In this document: piece after piece, positions 34,331-47,233 of the stretch
Layout: every line of letters starts with the position of its first letter
Numbering within the stretch: the first letter of the stretch is position 1
DNA from: Paraphoma chrysanthemicola
Taxonomy: Eukaryota; Ascomycota; Dothideomycetes; Pleosporales; Phaeosphaeriaceae
Direction of reading: 5' to 3'
Length of the DNA: 64,000 bases
Assembly (NCBI GenBank): GCA_020744225.1
Contig: JAGMWG010000003.1
Location: 62,001-126,000, forward strand
Position numbers and translations under genes: made by a program
The notes under the pieces: model-generated
Told to the model about the DNA's origin: nothing
Databases searched by the model: none
What the model saw: the letters and a program-made list of their open reading frames with translations, nothing else

Positions 34331-36011
34331 TCATGAAATCATCCACCACCCAACCCATCCCCACAACGCAACCACAACAATCGTAATGATCGCCGCACCC
34401 GCCTTATCCCCCGTGGTAATCTTGTCCGGGAACATGTCCAATCTCGACGCATCGTCGCCAGTACCCAGATTCGGATTACCCTGGCTTGTTCCACCTTTCA
34501 CGCAAATTAGTAACACATATGTAGAGAGAGGTTGAGATGACTTACCAGTGTCGGAGGAATATATCGGCGCCTTAACCCGATCCACATTCAACACGCTAAT
34601 AATGTTCAACGCCGTCATTTGCGGCCCCACACCACCCCTCCCATCGAATCCATCCACATACCACCGCATCCCGCACTGGTACGGCCCGCCATTGTGCTGT
34701 GATGGGCCGACACAGGTTTGCGCCGCGCGCACCGCGGATTTGGTCAGCCGCGGCATGATCTTGTCGCGCACGGCGGGGACCATTTGTGCGGTGACGCCGA
34801 GCCAGCGCGCGAGATAGGCTTTGAAACTCTCTTGGTCGGCGTTGCAGATGACGTGGTGTTCGCAGGGCTCGACCATGATGGAGCCTTTGTCTTCGGGGTA
34901 GAAGCGGTCGAGTTTGTCGAGGTATTGGTTTAGGGCTGTTTTCCATTTTTCGGCGCCGTTGGTGTAGTTGTACATCTGTGATTTGGTTAGCATTATGAGC
35001 TTGGCATGTTGGGAGATGGAAGATGGTGCTGGTTGGACGTACGTATGCTGCGCCCGCTATCATGATGCCGTAGTTGTATGTCCACTGCGTTTTGTCCGGT
35101 ATAGTGCACGGTGGAAGTTTATCTATAGCCGTGCCATCGTTGACTGTGCCATCACCTGGCAATATTGGGCTTTCGGCCATCCAATCGAATGCCTTCTCTG
35201 CCCACTTGAAGTAGGTTTCGTTCTTGGTGTATACAGCCAACCGTGCGCCCAGATGAAATAGTCCTCCATTGGACGCTGTGTTCTTGTATGTCCAGCCAAT
35301 AAGCCATGGGTAGATTTGCCATCGCATACCACCACCGCAGACATCTCCTGCCACCTCTTTGTTGAAGCGAGTGACAAACTGGTTGAACACGGACTGCGTC
35401 ATGGCGAGCCATCCGGGCTGGTCTGGCGGAGGGTCGCGTAGCTTGTACTCGGCGGCGGCAATCATTGAAAAGGCCCAAAAGACCTGGTCGTCATTGCCTT
35501 CGTTCTTCGATTGATTCGCTGGCATCTAAGCAAGTCAACGAATGCCCTCAAGAGAGTCTCGCAGATGAATAGCGCCTAAGTAGTCATCGCATTACGCACA
35601 AAACACGTACCAGATCAAGATGCTCTCCAAATTGATGGATCAGACCCTCGCGCACCATATCGTTGTACTGATCATCACCAGTGTAGTGCCAATAGTCGAG
35701 CAATGTTCCAAACATGGCACCTGCTTGCCACCAGTAGTATGGCTCATACAAGATGCCAGGATACCCTCCAAGAACATGGACGCCTTTATTATCAATGGTC
35801 GCATACTGCGCAACAAGTTGTTTGGCGACTTTGGAGGACACATCTTTGATTGAGCCTGCGGCGCAAGTTTAGCAGACTGCTTTGCGACAATCTTCAAAAT
35901 GCATATACCTTCTGATGCTGGGTCTAGAGTGAGTGCCGCAACATGTAGTCTTACAGCAGATAACGACAGAGACAGCGCCGCTAGCGCTTGCGCAGGGCTG
36001 AAGAACCTCAT
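34331..36011 (-). CDS. GH76 mannan endo-1,6-alpha-mannosidase, DFG5/DCW1-like, GPI-type
   Basis: Five exons: 36011-35909, 35855-35611, 35525-35043, 34975-34546 and 34494-34331 (474 aa); all four introns are GT-AG and 48-85 nt. It starts with a signal peptide (MRFFSPAQALAALSLSLSAVRLHVAAL). The catalytic (alpha/alpha)6 fold shows YYWWQAGAMFGTLLDYWHYTGDD, EGNDDQVFWAFSMIAAAE with the conserved Asp-Asp pair, GGMRWQI, KNTASNGG and CGMRWYVDGFDG. A Ser/Gly/Asp-rich segment followed by a hydrophobic end (AAIITIVVVALWGWVGWWMI) suggests a GPI-attachment signal. The family crosslinks GPI mannoproteins to the cell wall and is needed for wall and hyphal growth. The start is ATG at 36011. Confidence 0.95.
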
Positions 36012-36851
36012 TGCGACCTCCACATGTGTTTGCGCCGCAGCAGATGATAGTGTTCAACGATAAAATACCCCGCCGAGCGCAGAGGAAGAACAGCGTAGAG
36101 AAAAACGAGTGTACACGCAGCGATGACGAGTGGAAAAGCAGTTCAGTGAGGAAGGAAGGGACGGCGACAGATGATCGGTTGCACCGCAAGGAATGCAGAC
36201 TCCATCCGGCAGCGCGGCGGCGTGGTAGTCGTTAATCTACAGCGCCTGTCACAACCAGGCAACCCATCTCGTATTCATCCTGTCAGCGAATCAATATACA
36301 CCCGGACGCATGTACTGCCTCAATAGGCATGCGCATAGGCAAGGATTGACGAGCATCGCAAGGACGCTGCTAGCTCAAGAGATGACTCCCGTGACGAAAA
36401 ATGCATTGGGGATCCTGCGAAGACTGTTTGCGCGTAAGAGACCAACGATAAACCGCGAAACAAAGGATTAGGTCCCAATGTGAAGGCGGCGAGGGTGGCT
36501 CAGCGCATCCTACAAGGATCAGGTGTTGTGCCGGTATGCCGTGCCGTTTTCGGTCGAGCAGTTGTGTTACCGCGATTTCGTTTGCGGAGAAAAGTACACA
36601 AAGCATGCTACAAAGTTTCCAAGCGTTCCAGGAGGTGACACGGTTGATGAACAAGATTTCCAAGAGAGGCTTGCTTCGTGCCTTAGAATGAGGCCTCATC
36701 ACGAACAAGCTTGATCTGCGCGCCAAGGCGCTAGCGAAGAAGCAGCACCGAGCAATGTGGGGTTCAGGGGCGCGTGCATGGTAAGACGGGACGGGTACTG
36801 ATGCAAACACTACACGACCATGTGAAGCGAATCGAAACTTTTGACGTTAGC
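36012..36851. other. Intergenic between GH76 and MCCB
   Basis: About 840 bp. It holds the GH76 promoter and the MCCB 3' region. Short frames only; nothing else seen. Confidence 0.4.
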
Positions 36852-38684
36852 CTACATTCTGAATACTCCCCAGGTGCTCTCCTTTTCGACTCCAGCATTC
36901 TGACCACCACAAGCCATCTGTAACCCCATTCCAAGAACGCGCCTTGTATGCTCAGGCGGGATGATGCCGTCGTCCCACAGCCTTGCAGAGCCAAAAGTCG
37001 CTTCGCTCTCGTGCTCTATGCGTGCCTTGAGTGCAGGGTCGGCCTGCTTGCCCACAGCCTCCATGACCGAGGATAGTTGTTCGGCGCCCATGACGGATGT
37101 CTTCGCGTTTGGCCATGTGAAGAGGAGGCGAGGCGAGTATGCGCGGCCACTAGAGAACGTCAGCAAATGTCGTACTGCGATATGGAAGAGAATAACTTAC
37201 CACATGCCATAGTTGCCAGCTCCAGCACTGGAGCCAATGACTACGGTGAACTTGGGAACATCGACACAGCTTACAGCTGTGACGAGCTTGGCACCATTCT
37301 TCGCAATGCCGCCCTTCTCTGCGTCTTGGCCGACCATGAAGCCAGAAATGTTTTGCAGGAAGATCAGCGGGATATGGCGTTTGCCACATAGCTGCACAAA
37401 ATGCGCCCCTTTCAATGAGCTTTCGCTGAAGAGGATGCCATTGTTTGCAACAATACCGACAGGATGCCCGTAGATCTTCGCGAAACCAGTGACCAGTGTT
37501 GAGCCGTAGAGTGGTTTGAACTCAGCAAAGGATGATCCGTCCACAATACGAGCAATGACTTCGTGCACTGGTATCTGCTTACGTAGATTTATACCTGCGA
37601 TACCTGAGAGCTCATTCGCATCATAGAGCGGCTCCTTGTAGGTCGGCTGGACCGAGACAGTCTGGTTGCGGTGCCAGTTAAGGTTGCCAACACTCCTCCG
37701 CGCGAGAACAAGTGCGTGCGCATCGTCGACCGCCAGGTAGTCTGTTACACCAGAGATTTCGCTGTGAAGCTTGCCACCACCGAGATCTTCGGCCGACACG
37801 ACTTCTCCAGTCGCTGCCTTGACAAGTGGTGGGCCAGCCAAGAAGATGTGTCCTTGATTCTCAACAATGATGTTCTCGTCGCTCATGCTGGGCACGTAGG
37901 CACCACCAGCAGTGCACGGTCCCATGACAACACTAATTTGTGGGATGCCCATGCTGGACATGCGGGCTTGATTGTAGAAGATGCGTCCGAAGTGATTGAC
38001 GTCTGGGAACACATCAGCCTGGTTTGGCAGGTTGGCACCACCGGAGTCGACAAGGTAAATGCATGGCAATCGGTTCTCCTGGGCAATTGTCTGAGCTCGA
38101 AGGTGCTTCTTGACGGTGACTGGGTAGTAGGTGCCGCCCTTGACTGTCGCATCGTTTGCGACAATCATACATTGAACTCCGTTGACTGTGCCAATGCCGG
38201 TAACAATGCCCCCTGCTGGTACGTCCTCTCCCTGATACATCTCATATCCGGCCATTTGGCTCAGCTCCAAGAACGGCGTCCCGGGATCAATGAGAGCTGT
38301 CACTCGGTCCCTGACTAGCATCTTGCCTCGTTGTATGTGCTTGTCCCGTGCCTTCTGTGGACCACCTTGAGCAATCTTGGTGTGGAGGTTGACGAGATTC
38401 TCCGTGGCTTCCTCCATACCACGTTTGTTGTCTTTGAAGTCGGTGGAGCTAGTATCGACCACGGTAGGAATGATTGAGACCGCATCGGCATGGTGAGAAT
38501 GCGCGAAGGTCGCTGCGCTGCGCGAAGTCTGGTACGTGACTGCTTGAGGCGCATGTGGTAGAGCCGCAGGACGTGGTGCTGAGGAGAGCAAGCGGCATGC
38601 TGCGTGTGATCGTGCTGCTATCGAGGGTCGGATGGTGTGCTTGAGTAAAGTCAGAGCTTCGCGTGATGGCGCTTTTGGCACCAT
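36852..38684 (-). CDS. MCCB: Methylcrotonoyl-CoA carboxylase beta subunit, mitochondrial
   Basis: Two exons, 38684-37201 and 37149-36852 (51-nt intron), 593 aa. It is the carboxyltransferase half of 3-methylcrotonyl-CoA carboxylase in mitochondrial leucine breakdown. The first ~80 residues are Arg/Ser/Ala-rich with little acid, a mitochondrial presequence. The carboxyltransferase domain shows [25 protein letters not shown]-like ([13 protein letters not shown]), [73 protein letters not shown] and [11 protein letters not shown]. The splice joins NYGM to [17 protein letters not shown]. An upstream non-ATG extension was ignored in favour of ATG 38684. The biotinylated alpha subunit is not in the window. 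Confidence 0.96.
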
Positions 38685-39117
38685 TGTGAGAACGACGTCG
38701 CAATGGACAGCTACGGGCCGCAAGGTCTACAGATGCACACACAGAATGCGGTTGCTGGGTTCGATTCGAGGGACTCTGCTCAAGGTATTTCTCTGGTAAA
38801 AGGACAAAGGTTTTACTCCTTGAATAGAACGTCCCCGGAGTAAAATTGGGCGAGGTCTGAGTGTGCTTGTGCCGAAGTCTGGGGAAGTTGAAGCTTGGAA
38901 TAACATCGCAAGCCCGCTGGTAGCCGTACCGCGGCTCTGCGGGGAAACGTTGGGCGTGGTGCACCAAGCCCGCCAAGCCCGACCTTCCAAATTCAAGGCG
39001 CAGTGTACGAACTGTACTTATACTATGGCACAATGTGTTCGGCTATGTGCTTTTGCTATTTGAGTAGTGTTAGGTGACACCCTCAACCAGCGAGAAAAAC
39101 ATTCCAAGAACGAGGAT
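38685..39117. promoter_or_regulatory. Divergent spacer upstream of MCCB
   Basis: About 430 bp between the MCCB start and the small secreted ORF. The MCCB promoter must lie here. No specific element was recognised. Confidence 0.4.
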
Positions 39118-39277
39118 GAAGTTCACAATCGCTCTCTTCGCCTTCGCGGCATCCGTCATCGCTGTCCCCGTTGCTAAGCCCGATGCTCAGGGAACCTACT
39201 ATGAGGCACGATCTAGCTCTATTCGCCTATACTACACGTTACTCTCCAGTAGAAGCTCTAGTAAATCTACGACATAA
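39118..39277 (+). CDS. Very small putative secreted protein
   Basis: From ATG 39118 the frame reads a clean signal peptide (MKFTIALFAFAASVIAVPVAKPDAQG), then only about 27 more residues, Ser/Arg-rich, ending at TAA 39275-39277 (52 aa). The signal peptide and VPVAKPDAQ-type pro-region are typical of small secreted proteins of Dothideomycetes, but the rest has no cysteines or family signature. It may therefore be truncated, or the true second exon may have been lost or lie beyond an intron I could not define. Function unknown. Confidence 0.4.
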
Positions 39278-42002
39278 ACAATATAGTTGGTTGAACAGAA
39301 TCAAGCCGCTGCGTACCTGCTTCCAAGAAGAGGTAGTAGGAAGCCATGCCTGAATCGCCAGCCAAATGCATGAACAGCGAACTATGTTCGCAACGGGCGC
39401 GCATGATAATGGGACCTCGAGTACGAGAACAAAACTCCGGACAAGAATCAGCATGAACTCTCGCGCTCCGAACGAACATGCATAAGTGAGACCCAAGTTC
39501 CGCGTTCGCTTCCAGCGAGTTTCAGCAGTCATGATCGGACTGGCCTTCTTCCGACTCCATTTGAGCCCAAGAAAGAGAAGCGCATCTCTCGCAATAGTTT
39601 TGTGGTCGGCCATGATATTCCTTGGGAATAGAAAACTACCGGAAAGCCTGAAGAACGCGATACAGATGTGGAGGAAATGTGAAGGAGTAACGAGGCTGAG
39701 TGGCTATGCCAAGACTGGTCCGCTCAGCTACGAGTAGTGATGCGATGTATGCCACAGCATAATGCCATCGAGTGCCGTGAGTGCGGACAGATTGATGCTA
39801 TGTCCTCGAAGAAATCGATAGCTTGGTGAAGCAGAGCATGCGCGATATCGATGCAGACTGCACCACTCCACTTCGTCAAAACGGGGAAGGCTCATTATTT
39901 CATACGCAGCCAATAACACTTAGCTACGACGAACAATTGCTTACTCTGTCTGATGTGATATTGTCTAGGTTACAGATACTAAGTGCGCTTAGCAAAATCC
40001 AGAAGTTTACCCGACATAAGAGGTGAGAGGCATGTAAGTATGTGACAGCCATATGTTCCCGTCTTATAACCTTGTTCGCTGCATATGCGTATCACTGTCC
40101 TCGATTGACATCTTCGCAGCGACACTGCTCAAAGCTCACATCTCTTCTCCCTCACACCCTCCGTCGCATATGAATCTTAGCAGCTGGACGGATCCGCAAG
40201 CCCGACTTGCGAAACTGCGTCCCCTTTGTTCCAAACTGCATCGTCAGCTGATCCAGCGTTCCACCTGTTGAACGTCCTAGTGACTGAGCCGGTTGCACAT
40301 GCAGGAGAGTCCTTCAGCATGGGGTCTGCGGCGAACATGCTCATTAGTCATAAGGAAGCTGTTTCGCGCAACAGCAAGAAGCATCACAGCTCCAGCCCAG
40401 CCGTACTCACGGAAGATCGTGATTTCTTTGTCACTGCCTCAAAGCGCCCCAAAATGAGTCCGCACTAACGCCATTGCAAAAGCCACGGCCAATATCTCTA
40501 TATTGACCGTGCCCTTCTCCTCGATCTCGTTCCACAAGAAAATGCTTTCCCGCCCCACGGTGCTTGTGCGTTGAGAAACTTGACAACTTTCATTTTCGGA
40601 GAAAGAAGGGGCATGGGGTACGGCAGGATATACCTGAAGCTGTTTTAGAGCGAAGGTCGGTGCGTGAAAGAGAGTGTTTACCCCATGCGAGTCTTTAGAG
40701 CGCTGCGAATTGGATGCGAGGTTTGAGTATAATTTAAGAACTTGAATTGGTAGAGAAGAGTAATAGTAGAGAAAGGAAGTGGGCAAAAAAAAACATACTC
40801 AATCTAACCATTGGGATTTGTTGTGGAGTTTTAGTAAACATTGTACAAGGCATTAGCAAGATCGACATTTGAGTCGAACTTCTCATCCTTCGACGGTGCC
40901 GTTGTCGCACCACTCCGGATGAGATTGCAGGCCGCCACAGGTTTCCGGAGCTACCCCATTCTATTTTGCCGTTCGCTATCTTGATAGTAATATTGTGCCA
41001 GGTGTCCTGGCTGACATATTTTCTAGTTGGCTAACGGCATACTATCCCTGGCTTGCATATTATAATGCTCGTGGAGACAATATTGTTGCACAAGCAATGC
41101 CCCGCTCGTGTGCCTTGCAGTCCATCGTTGCGAGATGACTCTTCTGTTTCAGAAGAGCGCTCTCTGAGAGTCGAGGTCGCTAGATCCGTTGAGCACTCGA
41201 GCCAGGAGAGCTAACCAGCATATACCCTCATTCCTTGATCGGCACAGTAGCACCTTTCTTTTGGACATGAGACAGAAGTAAATTCATAACTTTGTTCAAA
41301 ACCTCTTTTTCAACCGTAGAATAATATGAGGTCATTGAATTGCTTCTAGTCAGCTTTGAGGGAACGAGGGGGAAGACGCTACGCTACGTTCCCGAGCAGG
41401 AGAAACAGATATACGCTAGTACAAGCCACACGGCTTAACCATACGCAATAGATCCCGAGTTCAAGGAACTTGGAAAGGGCCCTGACATCTTCCAAAACTA
41501 TGTAACAACCTGGATCGACGAAGAACGCCACCCACGCAGGGATGAACAGATCTAACATAGGTTCGAGCAAGCGAATCGTGCTGGTCTAGCGGCCAACGCA
41601 TGCCTTAGTTCAAGCGAGCGAGGCGGGGGCGGCAACGCGTGGCGCGATTTAGTCTCTGTTTGGTGGATACAGGACCAACTCGCGCTCGCGTTGACCCGGT
41701 GGTCCGGTGGTGCATTTTGACGTAACTTCCCACCGGTAAATAACAGACCAAGGGGTCTGCTTTCAACGTCTGAGCTATGCTTTGGGGGTCTTATCTGCTG
41801 GACAGCTTATAGCCGTAAATGGCAGCGGTACCCAGGTCGTTCTATTAATCATTGTTGTATGGCTCCGAAAGTGGTGTTGGTGGTCTCTGTGAAGAACCAT
41901 GCATGTTTTGCAAATTATGGATTTCGAAAAACAAGAACCCGTAGTATAGTGACCCTAGAAGGCGAACGAAGTGAAGAAGCATCATGATTATTAGAAGTAT
42001 AA
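39278..42002. other. Gene-poor 2.7-kb stretch
   Basis: No frame here shows a family motif or consistent splicing. Minus frames at 39239-39613 (124 codons) and 40439-40786 (115 codons) are hydrophobic or basic but unsupported. The stretch 41580-41760 is locally GC-rich with CGAGCGAGGCGGGGGCGG. No RNA gene or transposon was recognised. Confidence 0.45.
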
Positions 42003-43468
42003 CTAGTGCTGTAGCGGAGCATCAGAGGATGAAGGTACAAGGTACCTCTCACTTTCGCTATCGCTGTCCAGCCCATGCTCTAGCGCGTGTCGCTCAATGT
42101 CATGTCGAACATGTATGACCTTTCCACCAAAGCCATGACTCACTGTAGGCAGCGCTGTAATCCTCGGAGTAACGCCCAACTCCAAGTCCTCTGTCGCGGC
42201 AGAGAGGGACGTTTTCTTGCCGAGTTCCACAAACTTCCCGCTCTTATTTTGTGTCGTACCGAATCTGGAAACAGTTCCTAGACTGGCGTTTCTTGTAGAG
42301 AAGGCCGGAACGATTCGAACAACGAGCGGTTTGAGAGCAGGAGTCGAAGCACAAACTATCGCGAGGTTGACTTCGATGGCGGACCAATATGCTGTGGCGG
42401 TGCTGTACCAGGTTGAATCCTCTGGATGTTGGGCCAGAACAACGAGAGCGTGCAGGCGAAGCATCGAAACAACACAGACAAACCACCCGAGGGTTAGGAT
42501 GATGAGCAGTGCGATCTTCTGCCTCCTTGGTATCTGCAAGCCCCAGATTGATCTTACGGGCAAGAGAGCGACGAGCAGGTCGGTTACGATATTCAGGCTG
42601 GCGTTGGCGTAGTATAACCTGAAACCCGTTAGTGATGTTCTTGAGACTTATTCGATCGGAGGACATGACGGCCTATTATATGCAGGTGCTCGTAAAGGCA
42701 CTTGATATACCTGGGTGATACTTACGCGTTCTCGTTTAGACACCTGGCAGTCGGCCGTTTTGTCAAATTCCAGAATGCATCAACAGGTATGCAAGTGAAT
42801 AAACCGGTAATGACTGATTCGATGCCAAATGCGACACAAATACCCATAACGACGTATATCGAGATCCGCGTCTCACGCAATGAGAAGATGCGGCGGTATT
42901 GTATCAGAATAGAGATCTTGGTCAAAGTCAAGCTTGTGCAGTAAGCGAAAATGCTGAAGTAGAGGAACTGAACTGGTGAGCCATGCTTTTTTTCTAAACT
43001 TGGTATGCCACTTACCTTGAGGATCTCTACCACAGCAGACAACTCAAGGAACATTATGTGCTTTCCGGTCCCACGTTCGACTTCTATTTCTGTTAATGAT
43101 CAACAGACCATGAATACGAGATTGTAAACTCACGGTACACTTGGCATACTGCCATGGCGATTGCAAAGCACTGGACACGGTTAGATCAAACAAACCGAAA
43201 GCAAGATGTCGCCCAAATCATGGTTGTACAGCAGAAACCCCTTGCCGAGCATAATGAAAGACTTCTAGTGCAATGTGTAACTTACCATCGATAATGCAAT
43301 GGTGTAGTCTTCCCAGCCAACATGACGTTGACAAGTGATACGTGCAAAGAAGCGAAGACAGACGCAGATGAAAGAAATGACTGTGAAGGCAATGACGATG
43401 GCTCTGGCAGAGGCCCCTTGATTCTCTTGGGCCAATATATCCAGTCGCTCAGGCGGAAGTTTATTCAT
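42003..43468 (-). CDS. SAT4/PTH11-type fungal rhodopsin-fold integral membrane protein
   Basis: Five exons: 43468-43286, 43170-43134 (37 nt), 43083-43016, 42967-42726 and 42618-42003 (381 aa). Splicing restores the family pattern: ARAIVIAFTVISFICVCLRFFARI, HVGWEDYTIALSM, GTGKHI, KFLYFSIFAYCTSLTLTKISILIQYRRIF, CIPVDAFWN, CLNENALYYANASLNIVTDLLVALLPVRSIW, QKIALLIILTLGWFVCVVSMLRL and TWYSTATAYWSAIEVNLAIVCASTPAL. Seven transmembrane helices are predicted by eye, followed by a ~100-residue cytosolic tail. The family (PF20684, often called rhodopsin domain or SAT4) is large and mostly uncharacterised in fungi; some members act as PTH11-like receptors. No CFEM domain is present. The ligand is unknown. 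Confidence 0.9.
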
Positions 43469-45013
43469 GACAATAGCGATGCTGCAAGACGATGAACAAT
43501 TGGACTATCTGTAGAAATATGCAGCACATGCGTCAGGACCCTCTTTATAAGTTTGCCTGACACTATATCAGCAAGTGCGTATGCTAGTCGTCAAAACGTG
43601 CACCTATACAAATAGGACGGCACGAAGATCTTTAGTTCACAGGAAAGCGGCATGTTCGCTTGAAATTACTGTTGCCGCAACGAAAGGATCTAGGAGACAA
43701 ATCTGGGGTAGATGCCCGTGCTTTTGGTCGCATGGTTAAAATCCTGAGGCGTTGCCAGAGCCAATAAGTAGGATCGGCTCGCACCAGCACCCAAGGAAAT
43801 CCAGGATAGAGTTCGCATGGCTTGCCGCTACAGCTTGAACGGTAACACGTTCGGTACGTGGAAGGATGGAATATATCGTCTGTGTGAAGATCATGCAAGT
43901 AATGGCACAGCGCTAGTCGCACAGAGTTTAAGGCCGCCAATGGGGTAAGCATATACGAAAGCCGGCCACGGGACGATGTGTCGCGTGTGTTAGTGTGAGG
44001 TTATGCATTTAGCCAGCTATGGCCGGTTGTCGCAGGGTGTTCGCTTATATCCGTGTATATGAGCCCCCTAGTGATCCTGCGATGGTGATCGCGGGCAGTC
44101 TGGTAAGGCGAGAGTTTGCTTGCTCGGATCCTCTACTGGCGATAACCGAGCTTGTGCTGGGGAGACTGGTGGAGGCGGAGGCGGAGGCGTGTCCGTGGGC
44201 AATTGCTCTTTACAGATTTCTGGGCAGGGGCGTCAAGCTCCGAAGCCGTCTGATGGTGGCGCGGCTCTGCAGACTTCGTAGAGGAGATCTGCCTTGATGC
44301 GAATGTCACCACTGGGTACTGATTCACTTGTGTCTATCGCAGGGGGCAGTCCAAGAAATGCACCTATACCACTTTCAGCTTTGTCGAAAAATTACTGCTA
44401 TGACTTAGTAATGTCAGCACATCGGTGCGCTTGTCTGCCATCATAATGGTACCTTAGCCTCTAAAGAGCCAAGTGTCTACGCATCACCATCGTGTACAAG
44501 TTCAGATCCGAAGTACAAGCCACGTGACCAACCGCAACAGCCCAATCGCAGCCGTGGCACCTCCGCTGCGAGCTCCGCAATCCGTTCGATCGTCATCGTT
44601 CCTCCCACCACCTGTGCAACCGCTATGCACGTTTGGTATCCGCACACCGACTTACGATAATATCTTAAGGCTTTACCAATGCGCCAGTGAGCCAATTTCT
44701 AGTGTTCTCGACTGTTATCGGCGCTCTGTTCGCAACAATTACCGACACCAGATACTATCTGCACCTCTCAGTGGCGCCGCATATTTGGACATATGGGCAA
44801 TTTTGGAGGTCTACTGACGTGGGAGGTATGCTATTGCCTTTGACAAGTCGCAAGCAGACGAGCTATTCTGGTGACGCAGGATGGGCGAGGGTGTGTCATT
44901 GGAGTCACAGCTAACACATGTACAGACATGCTTCACCTATGCGGCGCCTCGAATAATACTTCATTGTCCCAGCCACTCATGCTTTTCTACACGAAAATAC
45001 CTAATTGAGCAGA
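43469..45013. other. Intergenic, no supportable gene
   Basis: About 1.5 kb. Short frames (up to 114 codons at 44473-44817) lack family features or introns with consistent frame. The part near 43469 is the SAT4 gene promoter. Confidence 0.4.
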
Positions 45014-47233
45014 CTAGAATATTTCAACATCGACCTGCTCCCTGTCGCTCGATACCAGTTCGCCGTCCATAGCCCCGTAAACAAATGCATCCCCCACGAG
45101 AGTGTATCCAGGCTGCCCGGCGTCCCGCCTTCGAAGAACGTGTGGGACGCGAGATCCAAAGAAGATATATACTGCGTCTCCTGGCCGGACCATTGAAGGA
45201 GCTAAACCAACATATCCGCGGTGCGTCAGAAAAAGGCGGCTTCTATATCCCTCTGTCATCGTTGACATGTAATGGACCAAGAACTCTGCAGTCTTGCCTA
45301 ATAATCCCTCTTGGATTGAGTGCACCCATGGGCACTTGAACAGTATCAAGAGGATTGCGCTCAGCCAGTACTTTGTTTGAAATGCGAGATTCCCAGACCA
45401 CGAGAAATACTTGGCCATATGGTATTGCATTTTGATCCAACATCTGCGATACAGAATTCCATTCCAGAAATTGCGAAGGACTCCAAGTTTGCTCTGTTTG
45501 GGAGGTATCTCATCGAGCTTCTGATATTGCTCTTTCGATCTGACGATGTGCAGAGTCGTGTCGTAGCGGGATTTACTGAGTATCGTAGCTCGCCGCCATG
45601 GCTTGTTGAGATCGTGAATTTCATGGTCCCAGATCGGTATCCTCCAAACAGCTTCGCGACACTGAGCAGCCGTGTAGATGTCATGGCCAAAGCCTTCGGA
45701 GAGCTTGCACATTGCCTCAATCTCTCTTGACAAGCTAAACAACATATCGTGGCTATCGTCCTTGGGGTTAGGGGCACATTCCGTTGTCCCGACCTGATGT
45801 ATTGTGTCGACCAGGAAACCAGTAAGAGTTATTGATCATGAACTTTGTTGTTCTCCTGACATATTGTGTTTCCGAAATGAAACCCTAGCAATGGTTTTTC
45901 TGGAAGCGGAAAAGAGCGAATTCCGGCAACTATTGAACCATAGGTGTGGTTTAGTGAGTTTTCGGCTCCAATCCACAGCCCAGGATGGTAAATTGGTCTG
46001 ATCGCAATGCAAAGCAAAGTATTGTGAGAAGTCTGTCAAGCGTGAATGATTTTGCACATGACACAATGAGAGGATGTCCAGCTCGCCAGATGCAATTGTG
46101 CGGTATGCAACGTCCATGTAGACTTCCCAAGGCTCTTTACGATAGTGGGTCTGAATCCCTAGGCTCTTGTAATCTTCTTCAGCTAGACTACGCAAAGCGA
46201 AGACTCGATCTCTGGCGTTACTACAACTTATTTGGTATATAGGTGAACAATACACCACCATCAGAATGTCGAAAAACTTGGGACTTTTCAGCCGTTTCCA
46301 GCTGTATTTTAAGTCATGAGCAAGGGTCCCAAATCTGACTTCACGAGTGATGCCGTTAGGGTATCCAACAGTTCCTTCTAGGTCAAGGCTGCGGCCGTCT
46401 CTGCTGATATTTGGGGAGAAAACAATTTGAATGCAATCGAAAAGTGCGAATATTGCCAGCAGGAGATCCTGGTTTATCCTGCACCGACCGATCAGGAATT
46501 GACACTGCTTTGCGAGAACAAACTCTTGGATTGTCCAGGTCCGGAACCACCAACCAGAGGCCAGTACAGAATGTTGCCACCAATGTGCGATATTGTCGAG
46601 ATCAGGGAGAACCTCGTGAGTATCACAGCGTACTTTCTCAATAGCAGTGACGAAAGCCTTCAGCAGCTCGCAAGGGCCTTCTGAGTGAACGTCGGAAAAT
46701 AGTTCGTAGTGCTCAGTCAAATTTGACGCATATTTAGCGCCGAGTCGTAGCCATTCACAGAGTATCATGACAATGTGTCTATTGTCTTTGGTACCAGGCC
46801 CAAGCCAAATCAGAACATCCCTCGCATTGGAGTAAATACGGCTCATTCTTGGCACTTGGTCATCTTTTTCGTCGTAGTTATTCTGGTTGATGCAAATCAC
46901 ATCTATCCAAATAGCCGGTTGAATATCGTGATATCGTAGATGCTGGAGAGCGATCTCCAGGTTCTTGGTGATCGGAAAGGCGAAGTTGTTGACGATGATT
47001 TTTCTCGAGGCTTCCGCAGTCGCATCTCCCCATACGTAGGACAGCGCAGTGTAGTCGGGCTTATCGTCTAGGGATACTGCTCGAAGTTCGAACTCCATGG
47101 TGAGATCTGGAGTGGGAAAGAAGTATTCCCACACGTCCACCGGCAAAGGATCTGCTTCATCTTGACCGACAGGGAATAGAAGACGGATCTCGTTTCTGGA
47201 GGCATCCAGTGGTTGATACTGGAATTGTGTCAT
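45014..47233 (-). pseudogene. HET-domain (heterokaryon incompatibility) gene with one in-frame TGA
   Basis: From ATG 47233 the frame encodes the HET domain: YTALSYVWGD, LEIALQHLR, IWIDVICINQNNYDEKDDQVPRMSRIYSNARDVLIWLGP and GWWFRTWTIQEFVLA. It then continues through an ARDRVFALRSLA region and stops at TGA 45838-45836. The next 273 codons in the same frame are open and carry the usual C-terminal HET half (SITLTGFLVDTIHQVG directly after the TGA, and later RGYVGLAPSMVRPGDAVYIFFG and YTLVGDAFVYGAMDGE), ending at 45014. No GT-AG intron removes the TGA while keeping the conserved segment after it. Read as one unit it is 739 aa plus the internal stop. Most likely an inactivated allele; stop readthrough or sequence error are alternatives. 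HET proteins trigger cell death after fusion of unlike strains. Confidence 0.8.

Noticed and set aside
39239..39613. 124-codon minus frame with hydrophobic segments
   Set aside because: Overlaps the small secreted ORF, no family pattern, no splice support.
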